Assembly: GCF_000316115.1 (NCBI RefSeq)
Contig: NZ_JH993797.1
Coordinates: 3,148,486-3,212,485 of the forward strand
DNA from: Leptolyngbya sp. PCC 7375
Lineage (GTDB): Bacteria > Cyanobacteriota > Cyanobacteriia > Phormidesmidales > Phormidesmidaceae
DNA: 64,000 nucleotides
Direction: 5' to 3'
Shown: piece by piece, positions 1 through 7,659 of the stretch
How the letters are laid out: each line of letters begins with the position of its first letter
Position numbering within the stretch: position 1 is the first letter of the stretch
Program-made: the position numbers and the translations under genes
Notes under the pieces: generated by a model
The model's input: only the letters and a program-made list of their open reading frames with translations
Told to the model about the DNA's origin: nothing
The model's database searches: none

Positions 1-81
1 AGGAGATACGGAAATCATAATCTCGGACGATTGCCCCACCTCTGAACAAATTCACGAATAGTCGCGTTCCATACAATGCGC

Positions 82-1761
82 CTACCGAGATGTAAATTCT
101 GGGCAATGCCCATCTGGAGCCACTAGCCGACCAAACAATGGTGAGCGGGGCTGCTGACAGCTACGTTGCTGATAGAACTGACAGTTATCACAGGCAATGC
201 GATCGGGAGCCAATCGGTTGGTAATCTCAACCAGCTCCGATGAATCTACGCCTCGTAGCACCAGGTTTTCACCCTGCCAGCGGGCCTCAATAATGCCTGT
301 TTCAGCAAAACTTTGCCAGCGGGCATCAGCAGTAATGGTCGGTGGCAATTGAAGCGAGACCTGATCCCGAGAGTCGCTCACGGTGCCCTCAAAGGTGGGT
401 TCACTGGGCGGAGGTAGAGAAGCAAATCGGGTATCTAGAAATAGCGATAACGGATTTCCCGGCAAAGGAATATGCACCTGATAGCGACTCTGGAGGGATT
501 CTAAATTCGCTAAGGCACTGAGACGCTCTAGTTGACCATGGACCAACACCACATGGCGCGGTCGCAAATTATGGATCAGCTGTGTCGTCCCATCACCATC
601 GCAGTGGCTATATAGCTGATAGGTTTCAAGCTGCACCGTGCCCGAAACCGTGGCATTTTTTAAACTATCAAACCAGTCATAAGCAGGACCATGGGCATTC
701 AACTCCCGTTGCCAGCTCCTCAAATCCGCCTGTTCTGGCAAAAAGACACTCCAAGACCCGCGATATCGTTGGCAATAGCGATCAACGGGAGTAGCCGGGT
801 GCACTAATAACACTGCAGGTGCATCGAAAGACCCTATTTGTGGTTCTAGCGGTAGGCTCGACAACCGTTTAATCGTGGGATTGATGCGATCATCCCAAAA
901 AATAGATTGATGCTGGGCAAAGTTCTGGACATTGCGGGGAAACGCATCGGGCATCTGCTCTAAAAGCTCTAGATAGGCATCACAGCTGCTGGCCAAAGCG
1001 GGATCAACCCAAATAGTTAAAGGCTGACCAGTAAAGTGATAATGACTGCGCCAGAGCATGAGCAGTTCTTGCCCCAGACCTAGCATCGGTACCGGAAAAA
1101 CCACACAGCGTAACTGATCGAGGTGCGATCTCAGTCGCTCAATCAGCTGATGTTCCTGCTGCCGCCGATTTGGATAACATGTCGCCCCCAAGCTTCCTTC
1201 CACAATCAGTACATCGGGGTTTAAACCTCGCAGTGCCGCTAAGGGCAACCCATCCACCAGGCGTGTACTGGAGAGAAAACAATCCCCGGTGTAAAAAATT
1301 TTGTAGGTACGACTATCTTGAGTGTAGGTAAACAGGTTGCAAGCCGCTCCTGGCAGGTGCCCAGCGGGCCAGAGCTCCACAGTTAAATTATCCGCCAGCT
1401 CAATCGGCATTCGCCAGGGCAAAATCTGGATGGAGTCAGCCAGAAGCCTATCTTCTAATAGAGCAACTGTCCCCGCCGTGGCGTATATCGGTACTTGGGG
1501 CCACCGTTGCTTGAGTAGGTTTAAGCTGCGGCCATGGTCAACATGGGCATGGCTGCAAAATACAGCATCAGGCGGAGGGTGCTCCTCCAAAGGAGTTATA
1601 TCCTCTAAACCGCAATCTAACAGGATGCGATGACGACCAATGACCAGCCCTAGACTAACGCCTTCATCGCCATGGCCCACACCATAGGGATAACATACGA
1701 CGGTATTCCCATCGGCTACAGCAGAGGATCCTATTGGTGGTAAAACAACATCGGCCCCCAT
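82..1761 (-). CDS. MBL-fold (beta-CASP-like) metallo-hydrolase
   Basis: A 559-residue metallo-beta-lactamase-fold protein. The zinc-binding signature HAHVDHG lies at about residues 71-77, after an N-terminal beta-sheet region with LLDCG. A second metal-site region, TGDCF, lies near residue 160. The C-terminal half has the layout of beta-CASP RNA/DNA hydrolases, including a late VLVHG motif. The extreme C-terminus carries a cysteine cluster (CDNC, SCQQP, GHC) that could bind metal. An in-frame TGA directly precedes the ATG, which fixes the start, and an AGGAGG lies about 14 bases upstream. Family knowledge suggests an exonuclease or mRNA 3'-end-processing-like hydrolase, but no substrate can be read from the sequence. 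Confidence 0.8.
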   Translation of the reverse strand: MGADVVLPPIGSSAVADGNTVVCYPYGVGHGDEGVSLGLVIGRHRILLDCGLEDITPLEEHPPPDAVFCSHAHVDHGRSLNLLKQRWPQVPIYATAGTVALLEDRLLADSIQILPWRMPIELADNLTVELWPAGHLPGAACNLFTYTQDSRTYKIFYTGDCFLSSTRLVDGLPLAALRGLNPDVLIVEGSLGATCYPNRRQQEHQLIERLRSHLDQLRCVVFPVPMLGLGQELLMLWRSHYHFTGQPLTIWVDPALASSCDAYLELLEQMPDAFPRNVQNFAQHQSIFWDDRINPTIKRLSSLPLEPQIGSFDAPAVLLVHPATPVDRYCQRYRGSWSVFLPEQADLRSWQRELNAHGPAYDWFDSLKNATVSGTVQLETYQLYSHCDGDGTTQLIHNLRPRHVVLVHGQLERLSALANLESLQSRYQVHIPLPGNPLSLFLDTRFASLPPPSEPTFEGTVSDSRDQVSLQLPPTITADARWQSFAETGIIEARWQGENLVLRGVDSSELVEITNRLAPDRIACDNCQFYQQRSCQQPRSPLFGRLVAPDGHCPEFTSR

Positions 1762-2144
1762 TCAGTCAGGCCAACCCCTCCTAACCAAAGAACTATCCAC
1801 CGACTAATTAGTAGGTCTAATTAGTGGGCAGAACCATTGCCATGGTAGTCATCAGAATCGTAAAAGCCATTTTGGGTGCCAAAAAACAGGCACGCCACCG
1901 AGAAAACAACCGCTAAAACTGGCAAGATCGCTTTAATATCCACAGATAATTTTCCTTAGTGAACGTTCTGGGTGCTGGATAACTGAGCAAGGCCCAGTCC
2001 GTATTCAAATGCAGCTTATAATCTTTTGTCAAAGAAAAACTGGTGCTTTGCATACGGCCTTTGGATCCTAACAAGTTCACTGAGGAATGCCATCATAGTC
2101 CCTGTGACTGTTATCAACTGAAACATTCCCTGTTTGTGTAGCCG
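1762..2144. other. Intergenic region with one small candidate gene
   Basis: 383 bases between the hydrolase and the glycosylase gene. It holds the 40-codon candidate on the minus strand at 1821-1943. I see no other structure, repeat or clear terminator. Confidence 0.5.
1821..1943 (-). CDS. Small single-pass membrane peptide, 40 aa
   Basis: An open frame starting with GTG and preceded by AAGGA at good spacing. It encodes 40 residues: a short polar start (MDIK), one hydrophobic helix of about 18 residues (from ILPVLAVV to CLFFG), and a polar acidic/His tail ending in DDYHGNGSAH. The helix-plus-tail design, ribosome-binding site and isolation between two genes resemble small cyanobacterial thylakoid or membrane-complex subunits. 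I cannot assign it to a named subunit. Conservation of the HGNG tail in other cyanobacteria would confirm it. Confidence 0.55.
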   Translation of the reverse strand: MDIKAILPVLAVVFSVACLFFGTQNGFYDSDDYHGNGSAH

Positions 2145-2735
2145 ATGATTTCTGCTGAATGGTGCGATCGCAATACCCTCGACGTTGCCCCTGATCTCAT
2201 CGGTTGTACCCTTGTCCGCCAGCTAAACGGCGAAACCTTACGGGGTCTGATTGTGGAAACCGAAGCCTATTGCCCAGGTGATCTCGCCTGTCATGCCTAC
2301 CGGGGTAAAACCTCCAGCAACGCCGCCATGTTTGGGCCACCGGGTCATAGCTACGTTTACTTTATCTACGGCATGTACCACTGCTTCAATGTCGTTACCG
2401 AATCACTGCATACTGGCAGCGCCGTTTTGATTCGCGCCATTGAACTGGACCAGTTACCCACGGACCTTGATGCCAAGTACAAGAAACAGGGAAAACGCAT
2501 TGCAGCCGGGCCAGGTAAACTATGCCGGACCCTGGCGATCGATCGCAGTCAGAATGGGGTGGCACTTCAGCCAGGACATCAGCTATGGCTTGAGCATCGC
2601 ACCTCTGAATTTCAGGCCAAACTCGATCGAAGTCAGCATGCCCTGGTGCAAACCACACGCATTGGCATTTCAAAGGCTGCGGAGCGTCCGTGGCGCTGGT
2701 ATTTAAAGGATCACCCAAGCGTGTCTAAGACTTAA
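2145..2735 (+). CDS. DNA-3-methyladenine glycosylase (AAG/MPG family)
   Basis: A 196-residue monofunctional base-excision glycosylase that removes alkylated purines (3-methyladenine, hypoxanthine) from DNA. The active-site region VETEAY at about residues 37-42 contains the catalytic glutamate. It is followed by the family motifs HAYRGKT, MFGPPGHSYVYFIYGMY and a PGKL-like segment (AAGPGKLCRTL). The length matches bacterial AAG proteins. The gene is alone on this strand; the next gene is convergent. A HIP1 site lies inside the first codons. Confidence 0.93.
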   Translation: MISAEWCDRNTLDVAPDLIGCTLVRQLNGETLRGLIVETEAYCPGDLACHAYRGKTSSNAAMFGPPGHSYVYFIYGMYHCFNVVTESLHTGSAVLIRAIELDQLPTDLDAKYKKQGKRIAAGPGKLCRTLAIDRSQNGVALQPGHQLWLEHRTSEFQAKLDRSQHALVQTTRIGISKAAERPWRWYLKDHPSVSKT

Positions 2736-2754
2736 GAGATGGGCGCAAACTATC

Positions 2755-3330
2755 TTACAGGACAATTTCTTTGCCACGGTTGGTAAATTCCACCTGATTA
2801 ACTGTCCAGGTGGGATTTTGAGTCAGGGTCTCTTCTAACCCTCCAAATAAACCCTGTTGTTCACAACTAGATAAGGACAGAAACTGACGCTGAGAATCCT
2901 CTGCCAGGCGTAAATCAACAATCGCTTTGCTATCTTCAACATTGACCCGATAGCCCGATAGCTTAAACGCCTCAAACTTATGGCGATCCAGCACTTCGCC
3001 CACCGCCTCAGTTATGGCTTGATCAGCGTGGACCTTAACCGATTCCGCCTTAAAATTATTACAGCTATCATCCATCACATAGATGGAGACAGCCACCATA
3101 TCAGCATCTGTGGTCACCCCATCCGTCTGCGCTTCTATCTTAGGTTCATCGCCTTCAGCTGACTCGCTGGGCTTCTCAGGGGATAGTGCAGGCTCCTCTT
3201 GGACTCCCGCAGCTGGATCTTCGACAGCCGGTGGTTCAGCCACATCGGTAGGCGTTGAACCATTACAGCCTGCAATGGTTACCCCTACACTCACAAATAC
3301 ACCTAATAATACCTTTGGGAACCGAACCAT
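2755..3330 (-). CDS. GerMN-domain lipoprotein
   Basis: A 191-residue predicted lipoprotein. The signal sequence has a lipobox ending in VTIAGC at about residue 22, followed by a Pro/Glu-rich low-complexity linker (residues 23-70). The C-terminal part fits the GerMN (sporulation/germination GerM-like) fold common in cyanobacteria, with ISVYVMDDSCNNF-type beta strands, a central helix with AVGEVL, and NQVEFTNRGKEIVL at the end. The protein should sit on the periplasmic face of a membrane. It is transcribed divergently from pyrB across a block of tandem repeats. Confidence 0.8.
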   Translation of the reverse strand: MVRFPKVLLGVFVSVGVTIAGCNGSTPTDVAEPPAVEDPAAGVQEEPALSPEKPSESAEGDEPKIEAQTDGVTTDADMVAVSIYVMDDSCNNFKAESVKVHADQAITEAVGEVLDRHKFEAFKLSGYRVNVEDSKAIVDLRLAEDSQRQFLSLSSCEQQGLFGGLEETLTQNPTWTVNQVEFTNRGKEIVL

Positions 3331-3375
3331 CGAATGAAATACTAAATAAAGCGTTTGCTCATATCCTACAAACTA

Positions 3376-3534
3376 GAGCTACGGTCTGTCCCTAAACTGT
3401 GACAGTTTGATAAATCTGCGGTCTGTCACTTAAAGTGTGACAGTCTGCTAAAGCTACGGTCTGTCACTTAAAGTGTGACAGTTTGCTAAAGCTACGGTCT
3501 GTCACTTAAAGTGTGACAGTTTGCTTTACCCGAA
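3376..3534. repeat. Four tandem ~38-bp repeats, each with an inverted repeat
   Basis: Four units follow each other between the divergent GerM lipoprotein gene and pyrB. The core GGTCTGTC begins at 3383, 3420, 3458 and 3496, so the period is 37-38 bases. Units 2-4 each hold a perfect 7-bp inverted repeat, CTGTCAC and GTGACAG, around a 7-base centre. Unit 1 is diverged (CTGTCCC). The array ends about 40 bases before the pyrB ATG. Confidence 0.9.
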
Positions 3535-3573
3535 AACACTTTAACCAGTCCCCTACTCAACTGTGGTCTGCCT

Positions 3574-4614
3574 ATGGCCGACAATTCCTGGAGTCGTCGT
3601 CACATCATTTCCCTAGAAGACTTCACCCCAAGCGACTATCAAACTATTCTGCAAACGGCGACCAGTTTTCGTGAAGTCCTCTCCCGCCGCACCAAAAAGG
3701 TGCCTGCACTACAGGGTCAGGTAATCACCAATCTATTCTTTGAACCCTCTACCCGCACCCGCAGCAGTTTTGAATTAGCCGCCAAGCGATTATCTGCTGA
3801 TATTCTTAACTTTTCGCCAGGTAACTCATCCCTTAAAAAAGGAGAGACCATCTTAGATACGGCCAAAACCTACTTAGCTATGGGGACTAACCTGATGGTG
3901 ATTCGCCATCAAGAAGCAGGGGTACCCACTATCATTGCCAAAGAGATGGACCGAATTAATTCAGGTGTGGGCATTCTCAACGCTGGTGACGGGCAGCATG
4001 CTCATCCATCCCAGGCACTACTGGATTTATTCACCATTTGTACCAGCCTCAACGAAAAAAAACCCCATATCGAGGATTTACAGGGCAAGAAAGTCGTTAT
4101 CGTTGGCGATATTTTGCATTCGCGAGTTGCCCGGTCTAATATTTGGAGCCTGACTACCTGTGGTGCAGAAGTGCATCTAGTCGCTCCGCCTACCCTGTTA
4201 CCAAAGCATTTTCTAGACGCTTTTCAGCGTTCGCCCCAACCATCTGCCCAACTATCTGCCCAACTATCTGACAGTGACCCAAACCCTACAGGCAAACTCT
4301 ATGTTCACTGGCAATTAGAACCAGCCTTGGAAAATGCTGATTTTGTTATGGCGCTACGGCTACAGCATGAGCGGATGAGCCAACATCTGCTGCCTAGCTT
4401 GCGAGAATATCACCAGCAGTTTGGCATTACCCGTGAGCGCCTAAAAACCTGTAAAGCCAACGTCAAAATTATGCACCCTGGCCCCACCAATCGCGGTGTT
4501 GAGCTGACGTCAGAGTTAATGGATGATCCAGAGCTAAGCCTCGTCCCCATGCAAGTCACCAGCGGTGTCGCCACCCGCATGGCCCTGCTTTATTTAATTG
4601 GCGGAGTGAAGTAA
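3574..4614 (+). CDS. pyrB: Aspartate carbamoyltransferase, catalytic chain
   Basis: A 346-residue enzyme joining carbamoyl phosphate and L-aspartate to N-carbamoyl-L-aspartate in pyrimidine synthesis. The carbamoyl-phosphate loop FEPSTRTRSSFE lies at about residues 51-62, followed by the GNSSLKKGET loop, the HPSQALLD motif and, near the end, MHPGPTNRGVE. The family is usually about 305-340 residues. The extra length is a low-complexity insertion, at about residues 221-240, made by a 12-bp triplication in the DNA. No regulatory chain gene (pyrI) is nearby, as expected in cyanobacteria. Confidence 0.97.
   Translation: MADNSWSRRHIISLEDFTPSDYQTILQTATSFREVLSRRTKKVPALQGQVITNLFFEPSTRTRSSFELAAKRLSADILNFSPGNSSLKKGETILDTAKTYLAMGTNLMVIRHQEAGVPTIIAKEMDRINSGVGILNAGDGQHAHPSQALLDLFTICTSLNEKKPHIEDLQGKKVVIVGDILHSRVARSNIWSLTTCGAEVHLVAPPTLLPKHFLDAFQRSPQPSAQLSAQLSDSDPNPTGKLYVHWQLEPALENADFVMALRLQHERMSQHLLPSLREYHQQFGITRERLKTCKANVKIMHPGPTNRGVELTSELMDDPELSLVPMQVTSGVATRMALLYLIGGVK
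4237..4272 (+). repeat. Three tandem 12-bp units inside pyrB
   Basis: Three in-frame 12-bp units, CAACYATCTGCC-like, encode QPSA, QLSA and QLSD. They form a flexible insertion in the aspartate-binding half of PyrB. The first unit differs by one base and the last by one. Confidence 0.85.
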
Positions 4615-4790
4615 GGAGCGGCACGAAAATAATGTGCTGGTAGACGATTCACACATTAGATCAGGGAAACAAGCATAGGGGAAAAATTCTATGGGCTCAA
4701 ATGCCTGTCATGGCCCAAACCTCACGCCCTATTCTCCATTTCCCATTGCTCAACCTATCCAAGATTTCCTACCCTGACACCGCCCTGCCC

Positions 4791-5051
4791 TCAAGCCTCA
4801 GCTCCAGTGTCTTTCAAAAACTGACGATAGCCAAGTAAATTTGTATCTTCAGCAATTTGCTTGGCAGTATGAAAGGTAAAATGGCGTTCTTTGCTAGATT
4901 CTTGCCAAGCTTGCTGAATTTTTTTGGATGGAAATTTACCCTGGGAAAACATTGCCATCATTTTGGCCCAGCGAGGCTTGAGTTGATGGGTTTCACCGAC
5001 GTATAGACGATATTTACCAATATTGGCTACAGCAAAAATTCCAGAACTCAT
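4791..5051 (-). CDS. GIY-YIG-like small protein
   Basis: An 86-residue protein starting MSSGIFAVANIG, then YRLYVGET and LKPRW. These match the order of the GIY...YIG beta strands and the following basic helix of the GIY-YIG nuclease fold. The second half is helical and basic. It is shorter than UvrC-type or homing nuclease domains, and the classical catalytic residues are only partly recognisable, so nuclease activity is inferred, not shown. It stands alone between pyrB and moaE, transcribed opposite to both. Confidence 0.6.
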   Translation of the reverse strand: MSSGIFAVANIGKYRLYVGETHQLKPRWAKMMAMFSQGKFPSKKIQQAWQESSKERHFTFHTAKQIAEDTNLLGYRQFLKDTGAEA

Positions 5052-5229
5052 AGTGGTTGCGATCGCGATCCCTGATGGCTCAACCTTGACAGGCTGGTAG
5101 TCTACTTTTCAGTCAATTTTCCCCTAGAGTTGGTCAAATCACCAAAGTTATGATGTTTCGCAACTCTTAGTGGACTATCTACAATAAATAACGTCCATTC
5201 TCCGCATCCGTCTCGCAATACGCACAGCT

Positions 5230-5721
5230 ATGACCGTTGGCCTGCCCTTTAACCTCGATGTTCAAACCCAAACCAATGAGGCTGATAGTTTTGCTATCAC
5301 CTTTGCCCCTCTATCCCTAGATGAGATTTATCACTTAGCAGATGATGAGGCCAATGGAGCCATTGTTGTTATGAGTGGTATGGTGCGCAACAATACCGAG
5401 GGGAAAGCGGTTGTTGCACTGGAGTATCAGGCCTATGAACCAATGGCCATAGCTGTCTTCAAACAAATTGCTGCGGAGATGCGTCAGCGATGGAGCGATA
5501 TCACCCATGTGGTGATTCATCATCGTACTGGCAAACTCACTGTGGGAGAGATCAGTGTGCTTGTTGCTGTCGGTTGTCCCCATCGATCAGAGGCCTTTGC
5601 TGCTTGCAAATATGCTATTGATACGCTGAAACACAATGCCCCCATCTGGAAAAAAGAGATTTGGAAAGATGGTTCCACCAGCTGGGTCAGTATTGGAGCT
5701 TGCGAAGATGACAGTGAATAG
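5230..5721 (+). CDS. moaE: Molybdopterin synthase catalytic subunit MoaE
   Basis: A 163-residue protein of the MoaE family. It transfers sulfur from the MoaD thiocarboxylate to precursor Z (cPMP), forming molybdopterin. Recognisable segments are GAIVVMSGMVRN, LEYQAYEPMA, the VVIHHRTGKLTVGE strand pair, VAVGCPHRSEAF, and the C-terminal active-site stretch APIWKKEIWKDG with its conserved lysines. The N-terminal 25 residues are an extension before the domain. No moaD or other moa gene is adjacent. Confidence 0.95.
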   Translation: MTVGLPFNLDVQTQTNEADSFAITFAPLSLDEIYHLADDEANGAIVVMSGMVRNNTEGKAVVALEYQAYEPMAIAVFKQIAAEMRQRWSDITHVVIHHRTGKLTVGEISVLVAVGCPHRSEAFAACKYAIDTLKHNAPIWKKEIWKDGSTSWVSIGACEDDSE

Positions 5722-5763
5722 CGTTTTAAGGACAATGCAGTCACCCTGACTCTAAACGCTATT
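5717..5763 (+). terminator. Candidate hairpin after moaE
   Basis: The arms AATAGCGTTT (5717-5726) and AAACGCTATT (5754-5763) are a perfect 10-bp inverted repeat with a 27-base loop, starting at the moaE stop codon. The long loop and lack of a strong T run make termination possible but unproven. Confidence 0.45.
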
Positions 5764-5834
5764 ATTCATTCCCTCTGCAATTAACCCTTAGAAATTAGTA
5801 GAACTGTAATGTTCGATATGGGGTTGATAAATCT

Positions 5835-6695
5835 ATGGGATGGATCATCGTTGATATTTACCAGGGCATCAATAACTTCTATAGCGGCTGGATCTGGTGG
5901 AACTTATTTCTGGCATTTATTCCAATGCTGCTTAGCTTTAAGCTATTTCGCCGGAAAGCACTGTCTCCTTTTTGGTTTGCGCTAGCCTGTTTTGGCACCG
6001 CCCTGATTGGTATCGTCGGGTTGGAGTCCAGGCTGCCCAGGCTTAGACGGTTTGCATCGAGTATCGTTCGTGATATTCAAACAGGTGATCCTGGCACCTT
6101 ACTGCAACTGCTCTGGCTGGCCGGAGTGATGGTGATTGCACTTGGCATCAGCATTTGGCTATTTAAACAGTCCCACACGCGCAAACTTTGGCTTTGGTGG
6201 ATAGGTCTAGTCACATTTATCGCCTTTCTTCCTAATGCTCCCTATGTTTTGACCGATATTTTGCACCTAATTCGTGGCACCAGTGCTGGAACAATCAAGA
6301 TTTGGGTGGTTGCTTTTATCTTTATTCCGATGCATATGGCGGCCATTATTATCGGGTTTGAAGCCTATGTGATTGCTCTTTTAAATGTAAACTTCTACCT
6401 GCAACAAAAGGGATTACAAGCACTAGCTGGGCCGGTTGAGGTTAGCATCCATGCCCTGTGCGCTTTTGGTGTTTATCTAGGTCGTTTCATTCGGCTTAAT
6501 AGCTGGGATATTGTTGTTGATCCGTCCAGCGTTTTGGCCATCACCTTGAATACTCTGACTTCAAAGCGACCGCTAGTTGTTATTTTCTTTTCATTTGTTC
6601 TACTGATGGTGCTCTATTGGATTATGAAGCAAGTAACCCTAGGACTAAAGTTGAGAATTCACTATGCCCAGATGGGGCAAAATGCTCTTGATTAG
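5835..6695 (+). CDS. DUF1361 membrane protein
   Basis: A 286-residue polytopic membrane protein with about seven hydrophobic segments. Two conserved stretches typical of DUF1361 are visible: FLPNAPYVLTDILHL at about residues 130-145, and GVYLGRFIRLNSWD at about residues 212-225. The family is common in cyanobacteria and Firmicutes and its function is unknown. The N-terminus has an extra hydrophobic stretch and an Arg-rich loop (LPRLRRFASS). There is no operon partner. Confidence 0.82.
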   Translation: MGWIIVDIYQGINNFYSGWIWWNLFLAFIPMLLSFKLFRRKALSPFWFALACFGTALIGIVGLESRLPRLRRFASSIVRDIQTGDPGTLLQLLWLAGVMVIALGISIWLFKQSHTRKLWLWWIGLVTFIAFLPNAPYVLTDILHLIRGTSAGTIKIWVVAFIFIPMHMAAIIIGFEAYVIALLNVNFYLQQKGLQALAGPVEVSIHALCAFGVYLGRFIRLNSWDIVVDPSSVLAITLNTLTSKRPLVVIFFSFVLLMVLYWIMKQVTLGLKLRIHYAQMGQNALD

Positions 6696-7173
6696 CCGGA
6701 GAAGATATTCAACAGTTACGGCTTGAGAACAGATGGGATATGGGTAGACGGGATTAGCCAATGTATTTGGCAACACCCCAAACTTCACCAGTTCATATGG
6801 GTGTATCCCCGGTTTGTTGACAAACACTAATACGCTAATAACGGTGGATACTCCCTTGTAAATAAAAGCCAATTTCGGGGATCTATTCAGAGCGAAACGT
6901 TTTTCCAAGGTTAGACATCAGGCATCAGCATACAGGGCTTCACTGATCTCTGACTCCTGGCTCCTGACCCCCCACTCAGTCGAGGTTTCTCGGCTTAAGC
7001 TGATACCCCCAGTTTCCCTTTTGCCAATTCTTCAGAAAGTATTGCGCCATAGCGAAGCAACTTTCCCAAACTTATAATTGTGTGATGCACAATACAAGCC
7101 AAGCAAACGCTTTGGCGGTGCCAGCTTATGCTGGTAAGTAAGTTCGTCATTGGAATCAAGGAAATCTTTGCTC
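6696..7173. other. 478-base intergenic stretch without recognised content
   Basis: No convincing gene or RNA is visible. An 87-codon minus-strand frame overlaps the end of the DUF1361 gene but has no recognisable domain. The segment 6945-6975 is a C/T-rich run of the kind seen in dispersed cyanobacterial intergenic DNA. Confidence 0.4.
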
Positions 7174-7425
7174 ATGAAAGTCGTTTATGACCCAGATAAA
7201 GACATCCTACAGATTGCTTTCGTCTCTACTGTGATTGAGGAAACAACGCAAATCTCACCGGGATTAGTGCTTGACTATGACGAAGATGGGCAGGTGATTG
7301 GTTTAGAAATCAGAAGGGCATCGCTTAAAACAGATAGTCCTTACGCTATCTCCTTCAATATCGGTCAAGCCAATCTCAATAAGCCGGTGACCAACGGCAA
7401 AGAGTTGGCAAGTGGCAAAGAATAA
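7174..7425 (+). CDS. DUF2283 domain protein
   Basis: An 83-residue protein starting MKVVYDPDKDILQIAF, the typical DUF2283 opening. GLVLDYDEDGQVIGLEI follows, then a Ser/Lys tail. I chose the ATG at 7174 because the upstream in-frame TTG at 7150 lies outside the domain and AAGGA precedes the ATG by about 11 bases. The family is small, beta-rich and of unknown function. It often occurs near mobile or toxin-antitoxin genes, but no such partner is adjacent here. Confidence 0.8.
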   Translation: MKVVYDPDKDILQIAFVSTVIEETTQISPGLVLDYDEDGQVIGLEIRRASLKTDSPYAISFNIGQANLNKPVTNGKELASGKE

Positions 7426-7659
7426 GGAGTTCGGTGCTAAAGTTTGTCATGCAACCGCTCATGCAGTTTCTGCATAAACGACATTCTTAAAACACAACAG
7501 GTCAACAGTTCATAACTTTTGGAGTCATTCTTGAAATCATAAAAACACTTCAAAACAAAAAAATGGTTGTTCATCATCGATCAATGATAATTGAGGAAGG
7601 AACGTAGACTTCTCCTCTAGCTATTGACCGTTCTACCACTCTGTTCACTTGAGGTGACC

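Noticed and set aside
3376..3534. Possible CRISPR array
   Set aside because: Units follow each other without unique spacers; only four tandem 38-bp copies and no cas genes nearby.
6645..6908. 87-codon minus-strand frame overlapping the end of the DUF1361 gene
   Set aside because: No domain, overlaps a real gene end, and no ribosome-binding site; treated as intergenic.
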